A DNA stretch of 5,785 nt from contig PBEJ01000048.1 in the NCBI GenBank assembly GCA_002719595.1, positions 14,760 to 20,544 of the forward strand, written 5' to 3'. The notes under the pieces were generated by a model. The model ran no database searches. It saw only the letters and a program-made list of their open reading frames with translations, and was not told where the DNA came from. Source of the DNA: Verrucomicrobiales bacterium (GTDB lineage: Bacteria > Verrucomicrobiota > Verrucomicrobiia > Limisphaerales > UBA1100). The position numbers were made by a program, and so were the translations under genes. This document shows positions 4,596 to 5,785 of the stretch, in pieces (positions within the stretch are counted from its first letter, which is position 1; each line of letters begins with the position of its first letter).

Positions 4596-5785
4596 ATGCA
4601 GACTCCATCATTCTTTTCCCGTGCGAAGGGCACTTTGAAAAATCCTCTCTCCAAGGCGGTTGATTCAATGCGCGAGGTGGTGGCGCATCATGCCGGTGAA
4701 TCCGATGAGCAAAAGTTGCTTGAGAATATGCTTCAGCTCTTCGTATTTGTGTTACGCGCCGATGGTTCTATTTCCTCCATGGAACAACAGGCGGTGACGA
4801 CCTTGGTTCGTGATAATTACGGCGAGACGGCAGCAAACAAGCTGCAGCAAATGATCGCCGAAGAAAAAGACCCTGACCTTAATGAGGTATGTAGGGGATT
4901 GGAGAGCCTGACGCCTGAAGAAAAGCAGTCTCTTTTACGTGCTTTATTTATTTCCTCCTTTGCAGATAACGAATTTGAACAACCCGAACAAGACTGTTTA
5001 CGAAAGATTGCGCGCGAAATGGGTATTTCAGACGAAATATTTAAACGCGAGGAGGAGGCGGCACTGGAGGAGCACAATCGCAGAATGAAATTGATGCGCA
5101 GCAGCGCAGGCTTGATCGCTTCAGTGGTGATAATTGGGCTTTTTGTGCTGACGGCTACTTTTCTCAAGGCAGTGTTGTTTGGTTTGATCCTCGCCTATTT
5201 CTTTTTGCCTCTACAACAGCGCTACACCCAGAGTTTTCTTGAGAATGGTTTGATTGCCGGTTTTTTTCGCTTGGTGAAAGCCGTACTGGTTAAACCGGTC
5301 GTGTTTGTGATGGATACAGTCAGCGGCTTGTTTCGAAAGCAGCCCAAGCCAGAGCCACCGCCGGAAACGGAGGAGGAAAAACTTAAAGTGGCTATTAGTC
5401 GTGCCTGCAATGCGACTGTTCTTTCGGTGGTCCTTTCGATGGTACTCATCTTGACAGGATTAGGTGTGGTAACTGTGAGTGTACGTCCGGAAAAAATAGA
5501 TTCAGATCAGGTGCGTATCCAGTTGCTTACTTTGACCAAGAAGGTTGAAGGTGTCGATTTCCTCAAGAAAGACGTTAAGAAACTTCAGACACAACTCGCG
5601 CAGCCGGATGTTTTCGCAAAATGGAGGGCCCAAGTCATGGATCGAATCGGTTCAGATGAGAATACGAAAAAGTCGGTGATGGGTGGGGTTTCCAAAGTGC
5701 TGGGATTTGTATTTTCAGTTTTGGGTTCGATTGCCAATTTTGCCCTGAATACGTTACTCGCAATTTTCTTTTTCTCTTTTTTTCT
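4596..5785 (+). CDS. TerB-like domain fused to an AI-2E family (PF01594) transporter, 3' end beyond window
   Basis: The frame is open from ATG 4596 to the window edge (396 complete codons), with an in-frame stop just upstream, so this is the first possible start. Its ribosome binding site is poor. Residues about 38-155 are helical and carry two acidic motifs, LRADGSISSME (53-63) and FADNEFEQPEQ (122-132), as in TerB/DjlA-type domains; this part should be cytosolic. An acidic helix (149-163) leads to hydrophobic segments at about 171-189 and 191-206 (LILAYFFLPLQQRY resembles the family's AYxLxPLxxxL motif), 274-295, and 365-396, where the sequence ends. This order fits AI-2E family permeases, a broad family of exporters and antiporters whose substrates are mostly unknown; autoinducer transport must not be assumed. 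The loop between the second and third segments is long (about 67 residues), with a Pro/Glu-rich stretch at 249-262. The family call rests on topology and short motifs. Confidence 0.72.
   Translation, partial: MQTPSFFSRAKGTLKNPLSKAVDSMREVVAHHAGESDEQKLLENMLQLFVFVLRADGSISSMEQQAVTTLVRDNYGETAANKLQQMIAEEKDPDLNEVCRGLESLTPEEKQSLLRALFISSFADNEFEQPEQDCLRKIAREMGISDEIFKREEEAALEEHNRRMKLMRSSAGLIASVVIIGLFVLTATFLKAVLFGLILAYFFLPLQQRYTQSFLENGLIAGFFRLVKAVLVKPVVFVMDTVSGLFRKQPKPEPPPETEEEKLKVAISRACNATVLSVVLSMVLILTGLGVVTVSVRPEKIDSDQVRIQLLTLTKKVEGVDFLKKDVKKLQTQLAQPDVFAKWRAQVMDRIGSDENTKKSVMGGVSKVLGFVFSVLGSIANFALNTLLAIFFFSFF

Noticed and set aside
4817..5449. Minus-strand open frames of 116 and 75 codons opposite the TerB/AI-2E gene
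   Set aside because: The plus-strand frame has a continuous domain structure across the same bases. The minus-strand products are Ser/Arg-rich shadows.
5766..5785. Pyrimidine-rich tract at the right edge
   Set aside because: In frame it encodes a Phe-rich membrane helix (residues 388-396) consistent with the permease, so no separate element is needed.
1..5785. A previously undescribed multi-gene system (defence, mobile or biosynthetic)
   Set aside because: No toxin-antitoxin pair, nuclease, helicase, reverse transcriptase, transposase, repeat array or biosynthetic core enzyme cluster is visible. The genes read as housekeeping and envelope functions with some unusual domain fusions.

Overview
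This window looks like ordinary chromosome of a PVC-group bacterium, most likely a member of Verrucomicrobiota. The main clue is the gene at 312-1472. It encodes a prepilin-like protein with the [22 protein letters not shown] signature, a charged KAKRIKC stretch and a later ADG motif, a type found in large families in Verrucomicrobiota, Planctomycetota and Lentisphaerota. Placement by phylum is an inference. No rRNA, tRNA, CRISPR array, insertion sequence or phage gene was seen.

Layout, left to right. Positions 1-249 (minus) hold the 5' end of a probable TAXI-type TRAP transporter solute-binding protein, cut by the window edge. Positions 312-1472 (minus) encode a prepilin-like membrane protein fused to a C-terminal thioredoxin domain with a WCPPC active site. 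An 84-bp divergent intergenic region leads to hemB (1557-2564, plus), a porphobilinogen synthase with an aspartate-type rather than cysteine-type metal motif. hemB converges on an MscS-family mechanosensitive channel gene (2561-3628, minus), and the two stop codons overlap in a single CTAG. Just upstream of the channel gene, and probably in one operon with it, lies a lipoprotein gene (3636-4484, minus) with Sel1-like repeats interrupted by a LysM domain. After a short AT-rich divergent control region (about 4509-4595), a plus-strand gene begins at 4596 and runs off the right edge. Its product joins an N-terminal TerB-like domain to an AI-2E/PF01594-type permease.

Apart from hemB (cytosolic tetrapyrrole synthesis), every gene encodes an envelope protein: a substrate-binding protein, a pseudopilin-type anchor, a channel, a peptidoglycan-binding lipoprotein and a permease. 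The only pair with good evidence for a joint role is the LysM/Sel1 lipoprotein and the MscS channel, because of their 7-bp spacing. No multi-gene defence, mobile or biosynthetic system was found. The points most worth a second look are the three domain architectures (prepilin-thioredoxin, Sel1/LysM, TerB/AI-2E) and the compact divergent promoter region at 4529-4584.
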